Assembly (NCBI RefSeq): GCF_023716465.1
Contig: NZ_CP092415.1
Coordinates: 1,713,501-1,777,500, forward strand
Source of the DNA: Flagellimonas marinaquae
Lineage (GTDB): Bacteria; Bacteroidota; Bacteroidia; Flavobacteriales; Flavobacteriaceae
Length of the DNA: 64,000 bases
Direction of reading: 5' to 3'
Position 1 is the stretch's first letter; each line of letters begins with the position of its first letter. Under the pieces are notes generated by a model. The model searched no databases and was not told where the DNA came from. It was given only the letters and a program-made list of their open reading frames with translations. Below, piece after piece: positions 8,970 to 16,547 of this stretch. The position numbers were made by a program, and so were the translations under genes.

Positions 8970-10601
8970 ATGAAAAAGATCAAAGGATATATTTGGCCTA
9001 CCTTACTTGCCTTGGCAGTTGCCATTGGCATTTTTATAGGCGGCAAACTGCATTTTAACGACTCCCCGGAAAAACTATTTTCCACAAACTCCAAAAAAGA
9101 CAAGCTCAATCGACTTATCGACTATATCGATTACGAATATGTGGACGATGTGGATACCGATAGTATTGTAGATGTAACCGTAAACAATATTTTGGGGAAA
9201 TTGGACCCACATTCCGTTTACATTCCAAAGGACGAAATGAAAGACGTTGCCGAAAGCATGAAGGGAGACTTCGCGGGAATAGGAGTAAGCTTTTATATGT
9301 TTCGGGATACCATCACAGTTATCAGGACTATAAAAAATGGACCAAGTTATATAAGTGGCATAAAACCAGGTGACCGTATTTTAATGGCGGACATGGATAC
9401 ACTTTACGGTAGAAGAATTGCCAACGATGATGTGGTGTCCACCCTAAAGGGAAAAATTGGCACCAAAGTGAACTTAAAGGTCTTTCGAAAAACAGAAAAT
9501 AAAATGTTGGAGGTCCCGGTAGTTCGGGATCGTGTGCCTATACGAAGTGTAGATGCCTATTATATGCTCACCAAGGACATGGGTTATATTAAGATCAATC
9601 GTTTTGCAGAATCCACGTTCGATGAGTTTAAAGATGCCCTTAGAAAATTAAAACTACGAGGAGCCGAAAAGTTGACCTTGGACCTTAGGGACAATCCCGG
9701 AGGATATTTGGGGATAGCCGAAAAATTGGCCGATGAATTTCTGGGAGAGGATAAACTGATCCTGTTCACCAAGAACAAAAAAGGAAAGGTCAAGAAAGCG
9801 TATGCCACAAAAAAAGGAGAGTTTCAGGATAGACAAGTGTATGTGCTCATCAATGAGCGTTCGGCATCTGCCAGTGAAATTATTGCCGGTGCCCTGCAGG
9901 ATAACGACATAGGCACCATAGTGGGGCGGCGTTCGTTCGGAAAGGGGCTGGTGCAACGGGAAATGGATTTAGGTGATGGTTCGGCCGTTAGGTTAACTGT
10001 TTCTCGCTATTATACCCCCACGGGAAGATCTATTCAAAAATCATACAAAAAGGGTAATCACGACTACTATAAAACATTCATGGACCGCTACTCCAGTGGA
10101 GAACTCGTATCTGCGGATAGCATAAAAGTGGCCGATTCTTTAAAATTTGTTACCCCAAAAGGGAAAGTGGTCTATGGGGGAGGCGGTATAATCCCAGATG
10201 TTTTTGTTCCAATTGGGACCAACCAGGAAGAGGCTATAGAAAGTATGGACGATACCTATCAGTTTTTTGCCCGTTTTGTGTTCGAGCATTTGGAAGAGGA
10301 TAGAACAATTTATGATGATTATACCCAAAATAGTTTCTTGGATGAATTTAAAGTAGATGATATCTTGTTCGACAAGTTTATCCAATTTGTGCTCGATCGC
10401 AAGATCAAACTAGATTTTTACGCTTACGAGGATAAGATAAAATCGTATTTAAAGGCCAATATTGCCGAGCAATTGTACTCTCCTAATCTTTCCGCACAGA
10501 TCAAGGGCGAACACGACGCAATGCTACTAAAAGTAAGGGCTTTGGACGAAGCTACTTCAATAGGTCCATCGCAAATCGGAGCGGTAGGGGTTAAGCCCTA
10601 A
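8970..10601 (+). CDS. S41 C-terminal processing peptidase
   Basis: A 543-residue periplasmic tail-specific serine protease (CtpA/Prc type). An N-terminal signal anchor (about 7-25) is followed by a PDZ domain (about 95-180, with GIKPGDRI) and the S41 catalytic domain. The catalytic dyad should be S300 in ERSASASEI and K325 in GRRSFGKGLVQ, by family pattern. A C-terminal extension of about 120 residues follows the protease core, as is common in Bacteroidota members. It is second in the unit with dCMP deaminase, an association with no obvious functional link. Confidence 0.92.
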   Translation: MKKIKGYIWPTLLALAVAIGIFIGGKLHFNDSPEKLFSTNSKKDKLNRLIDYIDYEYVDDVDTDSIVDVTVNNILGKLDPHSVYIPKDEMKDVAESMKGDFAGIGVSFYMFRDTITVIRTIKNGPSYISGIKPGDRILMADMDTLYGRRIANDDVVSTLKGKIGTKVNLKVFRKTENKMLEVPVVRDRVPIRSVDAYYMLTKDMGYIKINRFAESTFDEFKDALRKLKLRGAEKLTLDLRDNPGGYLGIAEKLADEFLGEDKLILFTKNKKGKVKKAYATKKGEFQDRQVYVLINERSASASEIIAGALQDNDIGTIVGRRSFGKGLVQREMDLGDGSAVRLTVSRYYTPTGRSIQKSYKKGNHDYYKTFMDRYSSGELVSADSIKVADSLKFVTPKGKVVYGGGGIIPDVFVPIGTNQEEAIESMDDTYQFFARFVFEHLEEDRTIYDDYTQNSFLDEFKVDDILFDKFIQFVLDRKIKLDFYAYEDKIKSYLKANIAEQLYSPNLSAQIKGEHDAMLLKVRALDEATSIGPSQIGAVGVKP

Positions 10602-10602
10602 C

Positions 10603-10803
10603 TTATTTTTTTAGCTTGTTATCAATCTTTTTGGAGGTCATAAAGATCAACATTAGAATTATTGCGCACAAAGAAGCCACAATACCGATCAGGGCAACAG
10701 TGCTGTCACCCTTTAGTGGGTTCTCAAAATCTACCATGGTCACGTTGTAGGCAATAAGCCCCAACGCGATTATTATTATAACAATAGCAAAAGTCCTGTT
10801 CAT
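10603..10803 (-). CDS. Small two-TM membrane protein, unknown
   Basis: A 66-residue protein with two hydrophobic helices (about 5-24 and 36-56) and a Lys-rich end. I do not recognise a family. It sits 9 bases downstream of the marC-like gene on the same strand and ends one base from the stop of the convergent protease gene, so it is probably translated from the marC message. Confidence 0.65.
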   Translation of the reverse strand: MNRTFAIVIIIIALGLIAYNVTMVDFENPLKGDSTVALIGIVASLCAIILMLIFMTSKKIDNKLKK

Positions 10804-10812
10804 ATCAATATT

Positions 10813-11397
10813 TTACGCACTGTGGGTCATCAACTCGTTAATATTGGCAGCGAATAGCTTTACTGCAATGGCCATTAGAATAACACCGAACACCTTTCGG
10901 ATAATATTAAGGCCATTTTTGCCCAATATGCGTTCTATTTTTGCACTCGATTTTAAAACGATGTACACAAAGATAACGTTTATAACAATGGCAATTATTA
11001 TGTTCTCTACATGATATTCCGCCCGTAGGGACAATATGGAGGTCAATGTACCGGCGCCGGCAATTAAGGGGAACGCAATGGGTACAATGGAAGCTGTTTC
11101 CGGCTCATCATCTTTGTAAAGGGTAATTCCCAAGATCATTTCTATGGCAAGGAAAAATATAATAAATGCACCTGCCACGGCGAACGAGTTTACATCTATA
11201 CCGATCAAGGATAGTATACTCTCGCCAACAAATAAAAACGCGATCATAATACAAGTTGCCACAATCGAAGCTTTTTCCGATTGTACATGGCCTACCTTGT
11301 TCCGCAAGGACAAAATAATGGGAATACTGCCCAATATATCGATTACGGCGAACAATACCATTCCTGCGGTCGCAATTTCCTTAAGGTCAAAATTCAT
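10813..11397 (-). CDS. MarC family integral membrane protein
   Basis: A 194-residue protein with about six TM helices of the MarC/UPF0056 family, whose transport or other function is unresolved despite the historic link to antibiotic resistance. Conserved segments such as AVIDILGSIPI and PLIAGAGTLTSIL are visible. I place the start at ATG 11397: the longer open frame begins with TTG 11421 inside the -7 box TAAATTTG, so it cannot belong to a transcript from that promoter. Confidence 0.85.
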   Translation of the reverse strand: MNFDLKEIATAGMVLFAVIDILGSIPIILSLRNKVGHVQSEKASIVATCIMIAFLFVGESILSLIGIDVNSFAVAGAFIIFFLAIEMILGITLYKDDEPETASIVPIAFPLIAGAGTLTSILSLRAEYHVENIIIAIVINVIFVYIVLKSSAKIERILGKNGLNIIRKVFGVILMAIAVKLFAANINELMTHSA

Positions 11398-11418
11398 GGC
11401 GTTAATTTTTTCGGACGG

Positions 11419-11426
11419 CAAATTTA
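11419..11426 (-). promoter_or_regulatory. -7 box TAAATTTG for marC-like gene
   Basis: On the minus strand TAAATTTG lies 21 bases before ATG 11397. It overlaps the TTG of the longer open frame, which decides the start. Confidence 0.5.
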
Positions 11427-11490
11427 CGGTTAAAAATTACTTTTGGACTACATAAAAGTGTTTATAAATCATCAATTTTTTGTTTTGGAT

Positions 11491-11498
11491 TACCTTTG
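11491..11498 (+). promoter_or_regulatory. -7 box TACCTTTG for DUF3109 gene
   Basis: TACCTTTG (followed by CG) matches TAnnTTTG and ends 19 bases before the DUF3109 ATG at 11518. Confidence 0.5.
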
Positions 11499-11517
11499 CG
11501 ATAAAAGTTGATTCTTT

Positions 11518-12087
11518 ATGTTCCAAATTGGTAAAACCATTGTGTCCGAAGAGATTTTGCAGAACGATTTTGTTTGCAACCTCAATGCTTGTAAAGGGGC
11601 CTGTTGTGTAGGGGGTGAATATGGCGCTCCCTTGGAAGATTCCGAGACCGATAGGCTTGTGGACATTTATCAAGATGTAAAACCTTTTTTACGTCCGGAA
11701 GGAATTAGTGCCATAGAGGAACAAGGTGCCTTTGTGAAAGGGGAAGATGGTGAGTGGGAAACTCCGTTGGTAAACAATAATGAGTGTGCCTATGTTGTTT
11801 TTTCGGAAGACGGGGTTGCAAAATGTGGGTTGGAAGCTGCTTACGAAGCTGGAGTTACCAAATGGAAAAAGCCCATATCGTGCTATTTATATCCGGTAAG
11901 GACCAGGGAATACACCGAATTTACCGCGGTAAACTACCATAAATGGGAAATCTGTGATCCCGCTTGCTCTTTGGGAGCAGATTTAAAGGTGCCCATTTAT
12001 AAATTTGTAAAGGATGCCTTGATCCAAAAGTTTGGAGAGGATTGGTACCGGGAATTGGAGACTGTAGTCAAGGAAAGCGCTAAATAG
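11518..12087 (+). CDS. DUF3109 family cysteine-rich protein
   Basis: A 189-residue soluble protein of DUF3109, related to the YkgJ-type zinc- or iron-cluster-binding proteins. Conserved cysteines C20, C25, C29 and C30 (in FVCNLNACKGACC) and later cysteines around NNECAY, AKCGLE, ISCYLYPVR and ICDPACS could form a metal cluster. Function unknown. Its last 8 bases overlap the end of the convergent sensor kinase gene. Confidence 0.85.
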   Translation: MFQIGKTIVSEEILQNDFVCNLNACKGACCVGGEYGAPLEDSETDRLVDIYQDVKPFLRPEGISAIEEQGAFVKGEDGEWETPLVNNNECAYVVFSEDGVAKCGLEAAYEAGVTKWKKPISCYLYPVRTREYTEFTAVNYHKWEICDPACSLGADLKVPIYKFVKDALIQKFGEDWYRELETVVKESAK

Positions 12088-14047
12088 TAGGGATATCCAA
12101 CACTACCTTGGTTCCGTTCGGATTGCCATTTTCATCAAAAAGGTCCATAATTGCCACATCAAATTTATTTTGATAATCCTTGGCAAAATTGGCCAACCTT
12201 TCTTTGGTAATATGTATGCCCAATGACTTTCTTTTAAGAACCCTGTTTTCTTTGTTGAGCTCCGCCATAGTTCGGCCTACTCCGTTGTCCACTATCTCGA
12301 TGGTTACATGGCCCTTGTCCTTATGCTTCACATTGATCTGTATTTTTTTGTCCCCTTCTTTTGGGGATAGGCCGTGCCAAAGTGAGTTTTCCAAAAATGG
12401 TTGTAATGTAAGGGATGGGATTTTGATATTGTCCACATTGATATCTTTCTCCACCTGTATCTTAAAATCTATCTCATTGGAAAACCTGATATTTTCTATA
12501 TTCATGTAAAGCTCCATGGTGCCCAATTCTTCCGATAAGGAAATTTCTTTTTGGGATGAGGCTTCAAGAATTTTGCGGACGAGTTTGGAAAATTTGTTCA
12601 GATAATGAACGGCATTTTTCTGCTCGTTGTTTATAATGTACAGTTTAATGGAATTCAATGAGTTGAACAAAAAGTGCGGGTTCATTTGGCTGCGCAACAT
12701 TTTTTGTTCCAAGGTGAGCACTCTTTTCTCGTTCTTGCTTTGGTATTGCCTGTACAAAATGTAAAGAATAGAAGAAATAAGCCCCACGATCAAGGCGCTT
12801 ACCAATAATGTGGTCTGGTTTTTTTTCAATCTTAACCTAACAATCTCATTTTCTTTGGCCAATACTGCAATTTGATTGTTTTTCTTATCGTTTTCGTATT
12901 TTACGATAACATCGTTCATGTACCGTAGGTTGGTGGCACTCGAAATCTGTTTATCGTACTCACCGGCTTTTTTGTAATACTCGTAGGCCTGTTTAAAATT
13001 TCCTCTGCCATTCTCCAGATCGGACAATTTTTCGTAGGCATATAGGATATTACTGGGGATATTCCTGGTTTGGGCCATTTCCAGGCCTTCGAAGATATAA
13101 TTCTCCGCTTTATCGTAATTGGCCAATTTTGTGTGGGCCCATCCGGTATTGATATAAACCAAGGAGGTAATGGAAAAGTCCCCGATATTTTTGGATTCGT
13201 TCTGTAAAGGTTCCAATAGAACCAATGCCAGATAGGGCATGTTCTGTTTTAAATAAATCTGTGCCAAACTGTTCTTGCAGATCACACGGCCTATGTCGGA
13301 GTCTATTTCTTCGTTATAGGCCAAAGACTTTCTGTAGTTTTCGAGAGCTCCCTCCAAATCTCCTTTTTCCTCCAAACAGTGTCCTATGTTTTGATGGTTG
13401 ATCGCCAATCCGAGTTGATTGCCCATCTCTTCTTCCAGTTTTAGGGCTCGTTCAAACTGCAGAATGGCCAAATCGTACTGTTCCAACGATTGGTAGAGGT
13501 TACCAATACCATTTAAGGCTACATTGATACTTCTTTTGATGTGGTTGGATGGATTCTCTACCTGTTCTGCCAGTTCCAATGCCCTCTGGTTGTAGTCCAA
13601 TGCTGTTTTTATGGCGTCTGTTCGGCGGTATACGACCCCTAACATATTTAAGCTGAGCACTCTAAAATCTATACTATTGGCCTCCTCCGAAATTTCAAGG
13701 GCCTGCTCGTGCAGTTTTACAGCTTTTTCATACTGGGAAATGTTCCTGTATTTCATTCCCAATAAGTTCAGTGCATATGCCCTGCCTTCAGAATATGCAT
13801 TTTCCCTGCTCAAATTGTCAAAAAACCGAAGTAAGGTAGTGTCTCTTTTGTCCGGGTACAACTCTTTGTCCAATTCCTCGTAAGTCTTGGGCCGAAGCTG
13901 CACCAAGGTTTCCACTTTTTCTATAAACTCTTCGGGAATTTCCTGTGCACTTGATAGGTTAAAAACAAAAAAGAGCGAAAGAAAAAGCACTGTGTTTCTT
14001 TTCACTCGATTCAGGTATTCGACTTGTGTAAAGTTTTCTATAGGCAC
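12080..14047 (-). CDS. TPR sensor histidine kinase, LytS/YehU type
   Basis: A 655-residue sensor kinase paired with the LytTR regulator upstream. Order: signal peptide (to about 35), TPR repeats (about 85-370), a short coiled coil (about 380-410), one TM helix (412-432), then a cytosolic His_kinase/HATPase module with H458 in QMNPHFLFNS, an N-box near N554 (LQPFLENS) and a G-box DNGVG at 587-591. All catalytic elements look intact. This layout puts the TPR domain in the periplasm as the sensor. The frame starts at GTG 14047, 15 bases after the regulator stop; GTG 14005 would place MKRNTVLFLSLFF at the N-terminus, a cleaner signal peptide. The signal is unknown. Confidence 0.88.
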   Translation of the reverse strand: MPIENFTQVEYLNRVKRNTVLFLSLFFVFNLSSAQEIPEEFIEKVETLVQLRPKTYEELDKELYPDKRDTTLLRFFDNLSRENAYSEGRAYALNLLGMKYRNISQYEKAVKLHEQALEISEEANSIDFRVLSLNMLGVVYRRTDAIKTALDYNQRALELAEQVENPSNHIKRSINVALNGIGNLYQSLEQYDLAILQFERALKLEEEMGNQLGLAINHQNIGHCLEEKGDLEGALENYRKSLAYNEEIDSDIGRVICKNSLAQIYLKQNMPYLALVLLEPLQNESKNIGDFSITSLVYINTGWAHTKLANYDKAENYIFEGLEMAQTRNIPSNILYAYEKLSDLENGRGNFKQAYEYYKKAGEYDKQISSATNLRYMNDVIVKYENDKKNNQIAVLAKENEIVRLRLKKNQTTLLVSALIVGLISSILYILYRQYQSKNEKRVLTLEQKMLRSQMNPHFLFNSLNSIKLYIINNEQKNAVHYLNKFSKLVRKILEASSQKEISLSEELGTMELYMNIENIRFSNEIDFKIQVEKDINVDNIKIPSLTLQPFLENSLWHGLSPKEGDKKIQINVKHKDKGHVTIEIVDNGVGRTMAELNKENRVLKRKSLGIHITKERLANFAKDYQNKFDVAIMDLFDENGNPNGTKVVLDIPTI

Positions 14048-14062
14048 GGGAACATTGCGGGA

Positions 14063-14797
14063 TTAAAGCATATCCAAAAAGTCGGATTTTTTTTGTCGGG
14101 AAACAGGGATTTTATGGTTGGATTCCAAAACAACATAACCGTCCGTTTTAAGGAATTCCTTTATTTTGTTCAGGTTTATGATGTAGGAATTATGGATTCT
14201 AAAGAAGCTGTTTTGGGGCAACAGGGCATTGACTTCCTTGAGTTTTTTGGTAAGCAGGATTTTTTGCCCATCAGCTAAAAAAATGGTACTGTAATTTCCG
14301 TCCGATTCTGCATAAAGTATATCGTCACTGTTGAGGAAGACCAACTTGCCATCCGTATTGATGGTTATTTTTTTATTATGGGAGTCCGCATTGAAGTTGA
14401 GCAATATTTTCTCCAACTTTTCTATGGTCAGGTTTTTGGCGTTGAACTTTTTTATTTTGGTAATGGTTTCCTCAAGATCATCCGAATCGATGGGTTTTAG
14501 CAAATAATCGATGGCCTCGTTTTTTAAGGCTTGCAGTGCGTACTGGTTGTAGGCAGTGGTGATTACAACAGGGAAATCCTTGTTCTTTAGGTTCTTTATG
14601 AATTGAAAACCGTCCATTGCAGGCATTTCAATATCCAAGAACAAACAATCTGGAGTGTTTTGTTCCAAATAGGTCAAGGCTTCTCGGGCATCGGTAAAGG
14701 ACGCAATAATATCCACTTCATCGCTCAAATTGGTAAGTTCCCAACTCAAACTTTGTAGGGCCTTAATCTCATCATCAACAATTACTGCTTCTAGCAT
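14063..14797 (-). CDS. LytTR family response regulator
   Basis: A 244-residue regulator with a receiver domain (about 1-120; acidic pocket D8-D9, phospho-acceptor D55 in LFLDIEMPAMDG, lysine in YLLKPID) and a C-terminal LytTR DNA-binding domain (about 145-240, with NSYIINLNKI). It is first of a two-gene unit with the TPR sensor kinase, its presumed phospho-donor. Target genes are unknown; the gap beyond its start holds small ORFs (see findings). Confidence 0.92.
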   Translation of the reverse strand: MLEAVIVDDEIKALQSLSWELTNLSDEVDIIASFTDAREALTYLEQNTPDCLFLDIEMPAMDGFQFIKNLKNKDFPVVITTAYNQYALQALKNEAIDYLLKPIDSDDLEETITKIKKFNAKNLTIEKLEKILLNFNADSHNKKITINTDGKLVFLNSDDILYAESDGNYSTIFLADGQKILLTKKLKEVNALLPQNSFFRIHNSYIINLNKIKEFLKTDGYVVLESNHKIPVSRQKKSDFLDML

Positions 14798-14816
14798 AAT
14801 ATAATATAGGTATAAT

Positions 14817-14824
14817 CAAATTTA
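14817..14824 (-). promoter_or_regulatory. -7 box TAAATTTG for the LytTR operon
   Basis: On the minus strand TAAATTTG lies 19 bases before the regulator ATG. No good -33 TTG at standard spacing was seen. Confidence 0.5.
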
Positions 14825-15089
14825 GAATTATTCCCCAAATACTGCTAAAATTATGTGTTAATGGATATTTAGTGCGTATAACTGGTAAAAAAAAACAAAA
14901 CCAAAGGAAATCTGGTGATTTATAAGGACTTCCTTGTTCAATACTACGGATTTCGCCTACACACCTAAAATATACAACAGCCGATTATACACAAAAAGCT
15001 GCAATTTATACATAGAGCTCCTGAGCAAGGGCTTTTGTTATCTATATTCGGCATGTCAAAAAACAAAGGACAGACCAAATAGCCAGCAG

Positions 15090-15209
15090 ATGAGAAAATG
15101 TGCAATATTGTTCCTGATTTTGATAATGGCTCTTATTTTTGCCGCAGTATCAGAAAAGAATAGTGCCGAATTAAATTCGGATTGGAATAGTGTGGTTGCC
15201 AAGAAATGA
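15090..15209 (+). CDS. Candidate 39-residue secreted peptide
   Basis: Starting at ATG 15090 the frame encodes MRK, a hydrophobic stretch of about 15 residues (CAILFLILIMALIF), then a polar tail ending NSVVAKK: a small signal-peptide or single-TM protein. The frame is open further upstream, but that part looks non-coding. A weak -7 match TATATTCG lies at 15043-15050. It is divergent from the LytTR/TPR-kinase operon. Not a recognised family; may be chance. Confidence 0.3.
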   Translation: MRKCAILFLILIMALIFAAVSEKNSAELNSDWNSVVAKK

Positions 15210-15282
15210 TTTTGGCATCCCATTACAAGCTCTTTAAAATTTTGTATTACCAATAGAATGTACGGCCACAGCAACCAATCAC

Positions 15283-15429
15283 ATGATTGTAAAAACCGCT
15301 TGCAAGATTAAATCTTCAATTAGGCTGCAATCCGGATTTGATTTTAGGTTTCGGGGGAACTACCTAGAACAAATAAAGATTATACCGGCCATGATTGAAG
15401 AGGCCGTACTCTTGGTAATATTAAGCTAA
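15283..15429 (+). CDS. Candidate 48-residue small protein
   Basis: An ATG frame of 48 codons (begins MIVKTACKIKS, ends AVLLVILS) whose stop lies 20 bases before a strong intrinsic terminator. A promoter-like pair, TTG 15212-15214 and AAATTTTG 15237-15244, lies upstream with a 22-base gap. No family recognised. The transcript is better supported than the protein; it could equally be a small RNA. Confidence 0.3.
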   Translation: MIVKTACKIKSSIRLQSGFDFRFRGNYLEQIKIIPAMIEEAVLLVILS

Positions 15430-15449
15430 TAGTTCATCATAAAAGATAG

Positions 15450-15477
15450 GCCGGGCAAGTTTCTTGCCCGGCTTTTT
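15450..15477 (+). terminator. Orphan strong intrinsic terminator
   Basis: A perfect 10-bp GC-rich stem (GCCGGGCAAG / CTTGCCCGGC), a TTT loop and a T-run of five. No large plus-strand gene lies upstream for more than 3 kb, so it implies a short local transcript. Confidence 0.85.
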
Positions 15478-15656
15478 GTTTATTAAGAGTTACTATTCTG
15501 TGCAAAATGTTGGAAGTGCCAGATGTCAACATTTTGTGTTAAAAACTTTACTGCATTTACAGCCCCTATTGCTTCTTTAATCCGCAGTATTTTTAAATAT
15601 TTGCAACCATCCCAAATGTATTTTTACAAGTTTCCGCTATAGCTCTCCATAGGGCA

Positions 15657-15773
15657 ATGGTGTATTTAATTGGGAAAAAGAAATACTGTAGTCTGGTTGA
15701 TGTATTTTACAAAATGTTAGGTTACAGTTTTACTGTACTGTATTTATGCGGTACGTGTGATAGTGTTTATTGA
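15657..15773 (+). CDS. Candidate 38-residue small protein
   Basis: An ATG frame of 38 codons (starts MVYLIGKKKYC, ends CGTCDSVY, with a CxxC pair) that stops 5 bases before a terminator hairpin. A promoter-like pair lies upstream (TTG 15569-15571; AATATTTG 15596-15603). No family recognised; a non-coding small RNA is at least as likely. Confidence 0.22.
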   Translation: MVYLIGKKKYCSLVDVFYKMLGYSFTVLYLCGTCDSVY

Positions 15774-15778
15774 TTTTA

Positions 15779-15827
15779 ATACCTCGGATGAGTTCACCCC
15801 ACATTAGAACGTTCCGAGGTATTTTTG
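15779..15827 (+). terminator. Second orphan intrinsic terminator
   Basis: The stem ATACCTCGGA / TCCGAGGTAT encloses an inner GTTC/GAAC pairing and is followed by TTTTTG. Like the hairpin at 15450 it has no large plus-strand gene in front of it. Confidence 0.7.
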
Positions 15828-15846
15828 TTTGTGAGGAAACTAAAAA

Positions 15847-15866
15847 AGCCTCCTATTTAGGAGGCT
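15847..15866 (-). terminator. Terminator of the GMC operon
   Basis: A 7-bp stem (AGCCTCC / GGAGGCT) with a 6-base loop, followed on the minus strand by TTTTTAG. It lies 27 bases past the stop of the dehydrogenase small subunit. Confidence 0.75.
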
Positions 15867-15893
15867 TCTATTTTTATTGGAGGCTTCTAAAAC

Positions 15894-16547
15894 TTAGAGT
15901 GACCATGCTTTACCATTGGTCAAAGTTGTAACATCCTCACAGGCAATATACTCTCCTGGTATTGGAAGATAAGCCAAAACTTCCTCTCCCACATATTCGG
16001 AATTTTTGTAGGCCCATGTCGCCAAATCCCTTAGTTCGTGGGCAAAGGATACTCTGGAAATCTCATCGTCCAAAGTTGCCTCTCCGCCTTCCATTATGGC
16101 TTGCATATAGCTCATAATGGCCTCGTTCTGCAAATCCTCTTCCTCGTCAGTTCGTTTTTTCAAATATGTTGCAAGGGCTGGTTCTATATCCGCAGGTTCT
16201 ATGTCCATTAAGGATTCCTTACCGGAATCTGCCAAAACCTTTTCGTAAAATTTGTTCATCTTCATCACAACAAAGTCTCTTTGTTCCAACGGCATTACCT
16301 CATCCAAGTAAGCATCGATAAACGCATGTACGTTCATCTCTGTTGCAGAAGGGGTATCTGTTTTTGGAAGAATCACATCCAGGGTCTGTGCCATGGCATA
16401 ACCTTTGTCCTTATCAAGGAAATTTGGAGTCCATTCCGCATATGCCGGTTTGTTCTTGCAACTTTGTAGTAACGACAATAATGTTGGAGTGGCAACGGCA
16501 TAACCAAAAGCCAACCCCATATTTTTGAGTGCTGATCTTCTTTCCAT
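15894..16547 (-). CDS. Gluconate 2-dehydrogenase subunit 3 family protein
   Basis: A 217-residue small subunit for a GMC-type membrane dehydrogenase. The N-terminus MERRSALKNMG has a twin arginine before a hydrophobic stretch and a lipobox-like LLQSC with C30, so Tat export and lipid anchoring are plausible. The rest resembles gluconate dehydrogenase subunit 3 / glucoside 3-dehydrogenase gamma subunits. Its ATG overlaps the GMC stop codon by one base (TAATG), indicating translational coupling; it probably chaperones or co-exports the FAD subunit, which has no signal of its own. Confidence 0.88.
   Translation of the reverse strand: MERRSALKNMGLAFGYAVATPTLLSLLQSCKNKPAYAEWTPNFLDKDKGYAMAQTLDVILPKTDTPSATEMNVHAFIDAYLDEVMPLEQRDFVVMKMNKFYEKVLADSGKESLMDIEPADIEPALATYLKKRTDEEEDLQNEAIMSYMQAIMEGGEATLDDEISRVSFAHELRDLATWAYKNSEYVGEEVLAYLPIPGEYIACEDVTTLTNGKAWSL

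Noticed and set aside
11398..11421. Longer MarC start at TTG 11421
   Set aside because: The codon is part of the -7 box TAAATTTG, so a transcript from that promoter cannot contain it.
14934..15089. Upstream extension of the 39-residue peptide frame
   Set aside because: The first 52 codons look non-coding and include the weak promoter; only the part from ATG 15090 has protein-like features.
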